DNA of 26,709 bases, from assembly GCA_043381765.1 (NCBI GenBank), contig JBHJMP010000951.1:3193-29901 (forward strand), read 5' to 3'. Both the position numbers and the translations under genes were made by a program. The DNA comes from Collodictyon triciliatum (taxonomy: Eukaryota; CRuMs). The notes beneath the pieces are model-generated. The model was given only the letters and a program-made list of their open reading frames with translations, searched no databases and was not told where the DNA came from. Numbering within the stretch: position 1 is the stretch's first letter; each line of letters opens with the position of its first letter. Shown here one piece after another: positions 12,701 to 21,517 of the stretch.

Positions 12701-12750
12701 CGGCCCGGCGTGCAGCTGCTCAGCTGGGCCACGAGCCCGTCCTCGTCCAT
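3744..12750 (-). CDS. TOG-array protein, TOGARAM1/crescerin-like
   Basis: Exons on the minus strand, 5' to 3': 12313-12750, 11677-11860, 11487-11593, 11159-11257, 10716-10810, 10298-10525, 10069-10149, 9793-9919, gap, 8849-8928, 8481-8675, 8312-8370, 8109-8212, 7974-8017, 7745-7832, 7544-7615, 7251-7360, 6884-7023, 6649-6792, 6366-6475, 6135-6267, 5769-5963, 5490-5614, 5182-5332, 4822-5074, 4507-4688, 4128-4335 and 3744-3895. About 1300 aa are visible. TOG1 is exons 1-3 and TOG2 is exons 5-8. A polar Ser/Lys/Asp-rich linker follows (8928-6650). TOG3 starts at LKPFDNPDSEF and contains ENLRSSVS, MDTELDAL and RKTGESNVFI. TOG4 starts at MNSNDWKMKLDSL. Two N-terminal TOGs, a linker and two C-terminal TOGs is the TOGARAM1/Crescerin layout. 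That family binds tubulin and regulates ciliary microtubules; the role here is inferred. The exon 4/5 phase is unresolved: the donor at 11158 gives phase 0 but phase 1 is needed, which a donor 4 nt later would supply. At least one exon appears lost in the gap. Some conserved junctions could differ by a few nt. Confidence 0.85.
9054..9210. repeat. (TATAGAG)n heptanucleotide satellite
   Basis: About 22 near-perfect copies of a 7-nt unit run directly into the second gap. The array lies in the TOG-gene intron between exons 9793-9919 and 8849-8928. The array probably caused the gap. Confidence 0.97.
9211..9584. other. Assembly gap (N run) inside the TOG gene
   Basis: There are 374 N, bordered on the left by the TATAGAG array and on the right by T-rich sequence. 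The reading phase before (1) and after (2) this region does not match, so at least one coding exon is expected here. The 208 nt between the gap and the exon at 9793 (9585-9792) are T/A-rich and show no convincing exon. Confidence 0.97.
11921..12185. repeat. Pentanucleotide satellite, TGAGA then TGATA blocks
   Basis: About 50 tandem 5-nt units fill most of intron 1 of the TOG gene (11861-12312). On the plus strand a nearly pure TGAGA block (11931-12005) changes through TGACA units into a TGATA block (about 12016-12180). The array gives open frames on both strands, read as runs of Ser-Tyr-His-Ile, but these are repeat artefacts. Confidence 0.97.
12550..12606 (-). repeat. In-frame hexamer repeat coding for HD/QD dipeptides in TOG exon 1
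   Basis: Within exon 1 (residues about 49-67) a hexanucleotide repeat encodes alternating His-Asp, then Gln-Asp, then Arg/Glu/Cys-Glu dipeptides. It separates the first predicted helices (KWVEALGAVLQR) from the next (ALPALLILAHLM), so it lies in a loop of TOG1. The six-base unit keeps the frame and could change length without disrupting the protein. Confidence 0.85.
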
Positions 12751-13612
12751 GGCGTGGGGCGGGTTGGGACGGCCTCACGCGTTGCAGAGTCCCGGGTTGC
12801 TTTTCGCAGCGCGGTTTCCTGGCTGGCTGGCTGGCTGACTGACTGACTGACTGCAAGGTTATGGAAGGGGAATGACAATGACAATGATAATGATAATGAT
12901 AATGATAATGACAATGAGAATGGGCATGACAGCGAGAAGGACATTCAGATATGCGGGAGGGTGCGGAAGGTTGCTGGGGCGTATCAGTGGCCAGACCGAA
13001 GAGAGTGGGTTTCGTGCGTTGGGAGGCGCTGCGTAGGGGTTCGTTGGGTGGACAAAATTCCAAATTTATTTTACTGTTGTGGAATTTACAGTATAGATTG
13101 TTCATAGTGGCGTTTAGACGCCTTTAGTTCCCTCCAATATATATATTCTTGACGCATTTAATAACTTTATATAAATTTAGACATAGAGGACGTCAATGGA
13201 GATGGCGTGGCGTGCGCTCTTCGCTTCATCTTATTCTTTTGCCATTTATGGGCATGAATTGGGGACATATGCTTCTGGTGACAGAATAAATTCAGGCATT
13301 ATTAATTTCGTTTGTTATTTTAATCTGGTGTTAAGTCCGTCAATGAATCTGACGCATTTGCTAGTGGTGGTGTCTGCGCAACGTTTGAGTCTTCAGTCTG
13401 GTTGCGGATTCACACCTCCGACTACTGTTGTTGCTACCATAAAACAGAGTGAAAGAAAAGAAGAGAGAGAGAAAAAAAAGCATACGAAAAAAACACATTA
13501 AAATAAACCGCAAACATTCAATTGTCTTGCATTTATCCATTGCCTTGCGAAGCCAATAACCCAACTTTGGCCAGGGAGGAATGCGTATGCTTCAAACTCT
13601 CAACCCCCCACC

Positions 13613-13654
<42 letters not shown>

Positions 13655-13730
13655 AAAATAAAGTAAAAAATAGAAAGGTAAAACAGAAAAATAATACAAA
13701 GAACCACTTCGCAGTTAAATAACCCGAAGA
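12751..13730. promoter_or_regulatory. Divergent intergenic region between TOG gene and copine gene
   Basis: These 980 nt separate two start codons pointing away from each other, so they should hold both promoters and 5' UTRs. Visible contents are a CTGG-then-CTGA tetramer tract (12819-12853), a degenerate AATGAY hexamer tract (12871-12925), AT-rich DNA around 13130-13190, and an A39 run near the copine start. No TATA box could be assigned with confidence. Open frames here (for example 13196-13501) have no recognisable content and look spurious. Confidence 0.6.
13614..13652. repeat. 39-nt A homopolymer upstream of copine
   Basis: An uninterrupted A run of 39 nt is followed by more A-rich DNA to about 13700, ending about 30 nt before the copine ATG. 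Long poly(dA:dT) tracts exclude nucleosomes in many eukaryotes, so a promoter role is possible; this is inference only. Confidence 0.9.
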
Positions 13731-16700
13731 ATGGCTGCACCAGGCTCCACCGGAACAAATGTGATCCTCTCCTTCTCCGCAAGGTCGGTCACTAACATTC
13801 CCTCTTTTCTTTTCTTTTCTTTTCTTTTCTTTTCTTTTTTTTATAAACGAAGGCCGAATATGACTGCATACATTCTGTCTCTTCATATAACTCGCAGCTT
13901 CGCTTTAATCCCAAAACATGACAGGAGCCTCGTTGGACGTGATCTGCTCTCCAAAAGCGACCCTCTTGTTGTTGTCTCTACTATGCATGATGGGAGCTGG
14001 AAGGAAATCGGTCGCACGGAGCACATCAAGTGAGTTTGGTGCCCTTTTCGGACATATATTTTTTAAACTTTGTTTACCTTCATAGTAAGTGAAAGGAAGA
14101 ATGTCTTTTCCAGTCGGAATGAAGTTGAAGCCATATTTCACTTTTCTTCAACACTCTTGACTAAACAGTCCTGGTTGATAAACCCTCACCTCTTTTGCAG
14201 GAACAACCACAATCCTAAGTTTAACACAACTGTCCGCACAACCTATCACTTCGAGAAGGTTCTTATCTCGTTTCTGTTTCTGTTTCTGTTTCTGTTTCTG
14301 TTTCTGTTTCTGTTTCTGTTTCTGTTTCTGTTTCTGTTTCTGTTTTTGTTTTCTGTTTTTGTTTCTGTTTCTGTTTTCTGTTTCTGTTTCTGTTTTCTGT
14401 TTTCTGTCTCTATTTCTGTTTTCTGCTTCTATCTCTATCTCCATTTCTATTTCTATTTTTCTGTTTCCTTATTCTTTATTTTTTAAGAAGTTGACTTATG
14501 AGTTGCCTTCATTCGCTTCATTCCATGTTCAAGTTGCCAAAGCTGAAGATCGCATGCCACACTTACACTTTTCTCTTTTAAAAGCCAAACGCCCTCCGCA
14601 TTGGCGTGTACGACCATGACGACTCAGATGGGAAGCTCAAGCACCAAGACTTCATCGGCGAAGCTGTATGCTGTATATCACACAATTTTTATGTTTATTT
14701 TAAATGTTCCCGCCCAAAAAGTATGTCAATACTCAACTCCATTATGCCCATGGAATCACAGTTTATCACTCTGGGCGAGCTGCTCTCTGCAAAGGGACAG
14801 ACCCTTGAGCGCGAATTGAAGTATATCCTACCTTCTACCCAAATTTCCTATATTTTATATCCCATTGCATGTATATATCTAGTCACAGTATGCTTCACTT
14901 CACATGATTGATTTACAAATAAATATCTTAGGAACTATGCCCGCGGGCAGACAACATATGGCCATGTCACCGTAGCTGCTGAGGAGGCCCGCGAGTCAAA
15001 TGTCAACCTTGAGTATGAATTAATGAATATATTCAGTCTCCTTCAATTTTTGTAATCTGCTTTCGTTTGCTCGATTCTCATAACACCTATCTTTCTATAT
15101 TCTATATTTCGGTTTATCGATCGAATCTAACTTCACCTCATCACAGACTCACATTCCATGGCGAGCATCTTGACAAGAAGGACATGTTTGGAAAAAGTGG
15201 TATGATATTTGATTTCAACAAATGAAGTCTTATGTATATCATAAAAAGGTTGATTCACATGTTTAATGTATAAACATATTTATTCGCGTTGGATAGCAGC
15301 ACGCGAATGAAGCTTTCGGTGTACAATTTTGATATACGTTCATCCTTTGTATTCGACTCAAAGAGGACTTTCTATACCTAATCATGACAAACAGACCCCT
15401 ACCTTATCTTCTCTCGCAAACTTCCCGACGGAAACTACCAGGTTGTCCACAAGACTGAGTTTATTAATAAAACACTTGACCCGTAAGCTGTCTTCTTAAT
15501 TGCACCAATTTATTTACTAATTTTTTTTTTTATACATCAAGTTCATATGTCTGCAAATTACATGGTTATTTTCTTTATGAACATTCAAAGGATACTTAAA
15601 CCTTAGAGCCACTTAATGATTTAGCTGGTTTATAGGAAGTGGGACACTTTCCAGCTTACTGTCCAAAGCCTATGCAACGCTGATTATCACAAGCTTGTCA
15701 GGGTAAACCATTGCAGCTCCAAATAGCCTAAGCCTTTTTTTTTTTTTTTTTTGTTTTTTGTTTTAACTATGAAATGAGTCTTAGAGAGTATTGTTGATAG
15801 ACCAACGGATAGCTTATTCACTTCACCGAATATTTATTCAATCGAAATATCTCTCTTCCATTTTTTATACCCTAATGATTACTGTTTCCTGACTTCGCAC
15901 CCAATCTGCCTTCTTTTCTTTTTCTTTTTTTGAAAAGGTTCAATGCTTCGATTTCGATGATACTGGAGATCATGACCTTATTGGAGAGTTTGAGGTTTGC
16001 AGGACAAACCATTTAATGTTCGGATTCAGAGCTACACTTTTCTTATTTTTCGGATGCTACAACATAATCACATCAATAACTGTGACATGTCCTTCTCTCT
16101 ATTTTTTCTTCTATTTGCTCCTACTTTACATTCTTCTGTCTTTCTCTTTTCTTTTGATGTGAACTACAGGTCCCAGCCGGCGAATTCACAAAGCCGGGGT
16201 CGTTCGAACTTATCAACCCGAAGAAGAGAGGAAAGTCTGGATACAAAAACTCTGGAGTTATTCTCCTGAAGACATCCAAACAGATTATTGTCCCATCGTT
16301 CTTGGACTACATCGTTGGAGGGTTCAACATCAGCCAGGTTTTCGCAATCGACTTCACAGGAAGCAACGGAGAGCCGAAGGATCCTTCAAGTCTTCACTTC
16401 CTTCGTCCTGAGTCCTTCAATGGTTACCAGGCATGAACTATTGAAAGAAACAATACAGAGTTTACGACAAAACAACAAACCAAACCAAACCAAACCAAAC
16501 CAAACCAAACCAAACCAAACCAAACCAAAACAAAAAACAAACTAAAACAAACTAAAACAAACTAAAACAAACTAAAACAAACTAAAACAAACTAAAACAA
16601 ACTAAAACAAACTAAAACAAACTAAAACAAACAAACAAACAAACAAAACAAAACAAAACAAACAAACTAAAACAAACCAAAACGAACTAAAACAAACAAA

Positions 16701-18549
16701 CAAACAAACAAACAAACAAACAAACAAACAAACAAACAAACAAACAAACAAACAAAAGTAACCTCGCGTAGATAAAGGGATTCTATTTTTACGCTTACTG
16801 CCATGTTTTCATATCACTTTTGTACCAACTCACCATAGACCGCCATCACGTCCATCGGAAATATTGTGTCTTACTATGACTCCGACAAGATGTTCCCAGT
16901 ATGTGATAGATTTTTTTCAGTTTACACGTTATTTTAAGTTAAATACTACATGCAGAATATTCATGAATATACAGAAGAATAGTTAATCACTCTCAATTCG
17001 ACTTCAGGTGTTTGGGTTCGGTGGAATCTTTGCTGGCACCACCAACATCTCACACTGCCACCCTTTGAACGGAAATCCCAGCAATGTAAGCTATTATAAA
17101 GCCTTCTCAAAAATACTTTGCTTTTTCAAGGTCAATACCCATATGCCCCAAGCCCACTTCCTTTATGCATATCACAAGTTATCATACACACTAATGCATG
17201 ATTTGTATGTACCAGCCTGAGGTAGCAGGGATTGATGGCGTGCTTGGACTTTACACAGCCACTGTCTCCACTGTCCGCCTTTACGGTCCAACAAACTTTG
17301 CGCAAGTAAAAAAAAAAATTTTTTTTTTCAAGAGGCATAGCTACTTCTTTTATAAATATGGATATGGTTTTAAGCTTGCAGCAATCTGATACCACGACAG
17401 ATTATCCACTACTGTTCTGACCTGGCCCGTGCGTCCAAGCTAGCGGAAGAGCGCAAGTACTTTATTTTGTTGGTAAGTTCAAAGCTCAATTATTAGTATG
17501 AGTTAGAGATGAGTATATTCACGTGTGTAGAGTCTCTAATTTAAAATAATTGTATAGATTCTTACCGATGGTGAAATCACAGGTGAGTAACCTCGAAACA
17601 TTCATTTTATTTCATTTGTACACTAGTAATAGTAATACTAATATGGCTGTGTAAATAAATAGATATGAGAGAAACTATTGCTGAGATAGTTGATGCGTCA
17701 AATCTTCCCATTTCCATCATCATCACTGGGTTTGTATTAGGCTTTCTTTCATTAAAATGAAACAAGAATAAGCGGGCCCTTTTCTAGGAGCTCGGTATGG
17801 AAAATATAGGTGTTTTCTTTGTACGCCAGTATGTTTGTCCTCTGTAACATTTCGACATAATAGCCTGATAATATTATTCGTGATAGTATCGGAGATGCCG
17901 ACTTTGACAGCATGGAGGCTCTTGACAGTGACAAGAAGCGCCTCGCAAGTCACCGTGGAATAGCATCTCGCGATATTGTTCAAGTAAGAACCACCCGACA
18001 TATACATATAAATTCATGAGATTTAAATGTATTGAAATATTCAAGCATTAGAGCATTTAAGCGAAAGAGGTACAATTGTATCTTACATTGGGACATCTTG
18101 ACTCTTTTTTTGTGTTCTTTGTCAGTCCCTTTATTTTGTGAGGCCGACTTAACATCCTGACACCGTCCAGTTCGTCCCACTCCGCGAGGTCATCCACCGT
18201 GGTCCTGAAGAGCTCGCCCGTGTCACACTGGCTGAAGTTCCGAAGCAGGTTGGGCCGAGTCGCTTTTTCGTTGTGTCGGATATGCCGATTTAACAAAAAA
18301 ACAAAAAACAAAAAACAAAAAACAAAAAACAAAAAACAAAAAACAAAAAACAAAAAACAAAAAACAAAAAACAAAAAACAAAAAACAGCCCAAGAGAGCT
18401 TTGCTTTTGTTTGATTGCCGCTGTCGTTCGTTGGCTCCCTTCCTATCTGACAAACCGGATGCAAGTCTTGACAACACTATGCACACCCACCACAGTTCCT
18501 GGAGTACGTCAAAGCCAACAAGATTCCTCCACCACCGCGCTACGTCTAA
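13731..18549 (+). CDS. Copine (C2A-C2B-vWA calcium-dependent membrane-binding protein)
   Basis: Twenty exons give a full-length copine of about 527 aa: 13731-13783, 13925-14029, 14201-14258, 14585-14665, 14762-14820, 14932-15012, 15147-15199, 15395-15482, 15636-15702, 15938-15994, 16170-16430, 16839-16898, 17008-17085, 17216-17305, 17401-17472, 17558-17582, 17663-17729, 17887-17983, 18171-18248 and 18496-18549. All junctions keep frame. C2A has the acidic calcium loops LLSKSDP and YDHDDSDG. C2B has MFGKSDPYLIF and FDFDDTGDHDLIGEF. The copine vWA domain follows, with YIVGGF, the MIDAS motif DFTGSNG (D about residue 295), YDSDKMFP, FGFGG and LTDGEITD (about residue 425). The protein ends in a proline run and RYV, as copines often do. 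Copines bind phospholipid on calcium rise and recruit partners through vWA. Intron 11 uses a GC donor. The start is the first ATG in frame with C2A and gives the usual family length. Confidence 0.96.
13803..13842. repeat. (TCTTT)n tract in copine intron 1
   Basis: About eight 5-nt pyrimidine units lie inside intron 13784-13924. Confidence 0.9.
14271..14440. repeat. (TTTCTG)n satellite in copine intron 3
   Basis: About 12 perfect 6-nt units (to about 14345) decay into degenerate TTTCTG/TTTTCTG units up to about 14440. The array starts 12 nt after the exon ending at 14258 and occupies about half of the intron 14259-14584. Confidence 0.97.
16431..16838 (+). other. GC-AG intron in the copine gene
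   Basis: The exon ends ...GGTTACCAG and the next bases are GCATG. The acceptor is CACCATAG before ACCGCCATC. Joining 16430 to 16839 keeps phase 0 and the copine vWA sequence (FNGYQ-TAITSIGNIV). The nearest upstream GT, at 16422, would leave phase 1 and break the frame. The intron is 408 nt and mostly repeat. Confidence 0.88.
16478..16757. repeat. Compound AAAC-family satellite (CAAAC / ACAAACTAAA / CAAA)
   Basis: Three related arrays lie end to end in copine intron 11: a 5-nt CAAAC array (16478-16528), a 10-nt array of ACAAACTAAA (about 16535-16630, roughly nine copies), then mixed AAAAC and long CAAA tetramer arrays to 16757. The plus strand has almost no G. Confidence 0.95.
17558..17582 (+). 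other. 25-nt microexon of copine
   Basis: The acceptor TGTATAG and donor GTGAGT enclose 25 nt coding for ILTDGEIT plus one base. It carries the conserved TDGEI(T)D segment of the vWA domain, so it cannot be skipped without losing the frame and the motif. Confidence 0.92.
18292..18387. repeat. (AAAAAAC)n heptanucleotide satellite in the last copine intron
   Basis: About 13 copies of a 7-nt unit lie within intron 18249-18495. The open frames it creates (Lys/Asn/Gln or Phe/Cys/Leu runs) are artefacts. Confidence 0.97.
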
Positions 18550-19014
18550 ACAAGTGTTTGCAACCGGAGCCTTTCTTGCACTCGGGGCCATCGAGACGAA
18601 AGAGCAGCGAAGCGAGTAAAAGCCCGCGTTGGAAAGAAAAAAAAAGAATGAGGTGGGAGGGGTTGGCAGCAGTTTGGATAAGAGAAGGTCGCTTGAATAA
18701 ACAGCACTTCCCCAACACAACACCGCAACAGACAACGAGAAAGGAATCCTTCCTTTCTGTTGCAGTTTCTGGTGCAGCACAGACACTTTGGCTCCCTCTC
18801 TCCCTTGCTCCGCCCAAAAACTTCGTCGAGCACCACGCAAGGACAGAAAGCAGCATATTATACCCCTTCGTTTCTCTCCACTCTTTGCGTGAACAGTCCA
18901 TGCTTCGGGGCACACCCGCCAAAGCAGAGCGCCACACACGGGCAACACGAAGCCGAGCCACTAAATCCCAATCACAGGTCGTCAACAACGAGAAGAAGCA
19001 AGAAAGAGAGAGAG
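18550..19014 (+). promoter_or_regulatory. Intergenic region: copine 3' flank and AIFM2-like promoter
   Basis: These 465 nt lie between the copine stop and the next ATG on the same strand. They are more GC-rich than other spacers. They contain an AAAGAAAAAAAAAG tract at about 18632-18647, CA-rich stretches around 18700-18740, and a purine-rich leader (AGAAAGAGAGAGAG) just before the ATG at 19015. Overlapping open frames on both strands have no recognisable content. No defined promoter motif is assigned. Confidence 0.5.
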
Positions 19015-19862
19015 ATGCTGTCCGGCTTCGTGTGGTTTTTTGTCAAGATCAGCGCAACTGCTGCCCGCTCTGTCGCCACGTTGCTCTCCTACTTCCCATT
19101 CCTGCTGCGCTATGTCGCGTCCAACCGAGCCATCCAGCCGAAGAAGAAGGTCGTCATTCTCGGGTCAGGCTTCTGCGGGGCGTTTGCGGCTCGCACTTTG
19201 CAGGAGGTATTGAGGCTGCCCTGTGACAACCCCTATTTTTGCACACACAAAAGCTGCTGCTGTTTGGTCGACCTTTGCGAGGGCGCAGCGAAGAGACAGT
19301 GACTTTTGGACCGAAGCTCTGGGGTTATATTCTGTAGCCTAACTTAAATGGCGACTATAGGATGCAAACATCGAAGTCACAGTGGTCACCCCGAAGTCCA
19401 TCTTTGAATTCACGCCAGGCATCTTCACTGCCGTTGTTGATCCGTTTGTATCTAGCCTTCTACCTTACATTTTTTATATATATTTTTTTAAAAAAAGAAA
19501 CTTCCTATATCTAATTTCTCCTCTTTAGTTTTAGTATCCAACATCTCGCTTTTTTTTTTTTATTTTCTGTCTTTTCATATCAGCTGTCCTTTCTGTCGTG
19601 TTTCTTTTATTTTTGATTGAGATATATCGATGTTTAATGCCCACCAGAGTATTTGGTTTTAAGTTCGTCTACCACACACGGGTTGAATCCATCCCGCTCG
19701 TAGATAACACTAATTGTATTGCGTGCGTTAGAGGGTACAAGCAGTATCTTCAGGCACCTCTTAAAAACATTGCATCTCGCGTGCATGTGGTCGTTGGAAA
19801 GGCCACCACTGTCGAGCGTAGCCAGGTCCGAGTGGAAAACGAAACGGTGTGTGAACAAAGTC

Positions 19863-19894
<32 letters not shown>

Positions 19895-21340
19895 CATTAT
19901 CATTATCATTATCATTATCATTATCATTATCATTATCATTATCATTATCATTATCATTATCATTATTGTTATAGTAGGATATACTGACATATATTGCGTG
20001 CATGAGAAAACAAATAGCAATAAATATACGTAGTAATGTAACTTCGATTTATTTTGATGCGATTACTGACACAGGGCAAAGAAAGTGTTATCCCATACGA
20101 TATTCTGCTGTGTGCAACAGGAAGTTCCTATAGCCAGAAGGTGCTGAAGAGTGCAGTTCTTGTGGATGACATCACTGCTGATGGGTTTGCCAAGTCCCAT
20201 GCGAGACTGGACGCCGCAAAGACCGTGCTTGTGATTGGCGGCGGCATTGTGGGCGTTGAGTTGGTCGCCGAGATTATCCAGCGCTACGGAGGTTGGTTTC
20301 CGGTATATGTTGATTGACCAACACACGTATTCTTATTCAACGTGAATATTCAAAAATGGTGTTGTTATGACCTTTCGGCGACTGAGTCCATTGTTCCGAC
20401 TCCTTCCTTTAACAATTTATGGTGTCTGCCAATTGCCAACATGCGGCTTTATACATCACTGCTTTTCCTCTCATCAGAGACAAAGCATATAACGCTTGTC
20501 CAGTCTGCGCCTCGCCTAGTGCCTCGCAACGGAAAGGACGTGGCTGAATACATCCAAAAGACCCTCTATGAGAAGTCCAAGTCTCTGTCCATCATGCTCG
20601 GTCGCAAGATTGAGTCAGTCACACAAGACCGCATCTTCACCACAAATGCCGGGGAAATCATCGAGGTATGTCCCACGTCCAAGTCTTATGCGTCCGAATG
20701 CAGCGCCCCATGTTGGCGCATAACTTGGAGCTGTGCATCAACACCAAACCACGCAGGCCGACCTTGCTTACTTCTGCGCAGGGCCATCTCCAAACACCGC
20801 ATATCTCTACGAAAACTTTTCTTCTGCACTCACGCCCCAAAGGTATGTGTCCGGCCGCAACACACGCGTGCATTCTCTCTGCCCACCCGCAAACCGCTGA
20901 CTCCAGAACCACACACGGACAGCTTCGTCAGGGTGAACGAGCACTTCCAAGTGGACGGCCACGCAAACATCTTTGCCGCCGGCGACATTGCCCAACTGCG
21001 CGAAGAGAAGATGGCGGCGTATGCCCGAGCACATGCCGAAGTTGCTGCCCAGAACATCAGCAAAGTTGCTGTCGGCAGGTGAGTCGCCCTCAAAAGCGAG
21101 AATCCCAGCAGCCTCCATCAAAGACAATCACCCCATGCGATGACAAACACCATTTGCATCAGCACAAAGCTCGCAAAGTACAAGGCGCCCGAGAGGATCC
21201 AGGGCATGATCATCGGCCTGGGCGACAGGGGCGTCTTCATCAACCACGGCTCCACGGCAATGACCGGCTCGCTGCCCGCCTCCATCAAGGCCATCTATGA
21301 GCGGTGCTGCATGATCTACAACGCGTACACGGCCTGGTGA
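19015..21340 (+). CDS. AIFM2/FSP1-type FAD-dependent NAD(P)H oxidoreductase
   Basis: Eight exons splice in frame to about 404 aa: 19015-19206, 19361-19443, 19732-19846, 20075-20291, 20478-20665, 20757-20842, 20923-21078 and 21163-21340. The N-terminal FAD Rossmann motif is VVILGSGFCG (glycines at 50-55). Next comes FTPG, then the ATGS hinge (about 144-147), a second nucleotide-binding motif VLVIGGGIVG (185-190) for NAD(P)H, AGPSPNTAYL, and the FAD-binding segment NIFAAGDIAQ (Asp about 314). Family members pass electrons from NAD(P)H to quinones at membranes; animal AIFM2/FSP1 protects lipids from peroxidation. The substrate here is inferred. Residues 5-34 are strongly hydrophobic (FVWFFV, LLSYFPFLL) and precede RAIQPKKK. 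This could be a membrane anchor or targeting segment and replaces the myristoylated N-terminus of the animal protein. Human AIFM2 is 373 aa, so this is slightly longer. A close alternative is a plant/amoeba-type AIF-like disulfide reductase. Confidence 0.9.
19862..19967. repeat. (CATTAT)n hexanucleotide satellite in AIFM2-like intron 3
   Basis: About 17 copies of a 6-nt unit lie within intron 19847-20074, starting 15 nt after the donor site. The open frames it creates on both strands (Tyr-His, poly-Ile, Asn-Asp) are artefacts. Confidence 0.97.
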
Positions 21341-21379
21341 CTCCCGCCACCTTTCTGACGAACACAGCCCCGATCGGAT

Positions 21380-21487
21380 AAAAGAGAGGGGAAAAAAGGA
21401 AAAGAAAAAGGGGGAAAAAAGAAGGATAAGAAAAAGGGGAAAAAAAGAAGGAAAAATAGAGAAATAATGAGAAAACAAAGAAGGATA
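21380..21487. promoter_or_regulatory. Purine-rich tract in the short spacer before the CCDC87-like gene
   Basis: Only 177 nt separate the AIFM2-like stop from the next ATG. The plus strand of 21380-21426 is all A/G, and the purine-rich stretch continues with a few T/C interruptions to about 21487. It must serve as 3' flank of one gene and promoter or 5' UTR of the next. Polypurine DNA can form triplex structures; no function is shown. Confidence 0.6.
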
Positions 21488-21517
21488 AAACAGTGCAGAC
21501 AGACACACGCACACAGG

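Noticed and set aside
13196-13501. A 101-aa open frame in the divergent intergenic region
   Set aside because: It has no recognisable domain or splice-supported context and runs into low-complexity Lys/Glu-rich sequence.
16478-16757. Internal telomere-like repeat
   Set aside because: The CAAAC/CAAA units do not match common telomere repeats and the array lies within a copine intron.
18223-18988. Long minus-strand open frames opposite the copine 3' end and spacer
   Set aside because: They are Cys/Phe-rich because of the AAAAAAC array and read antisense to a well-supported copine exon.
19598-20033. Open frames with Tyr-His, poly-Ile or Asn-Asp runs
   Set aside because: They arise from the CATTAT satellite inside an AIFM2-like intron. 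The flanking exons join in frame when it is removed.
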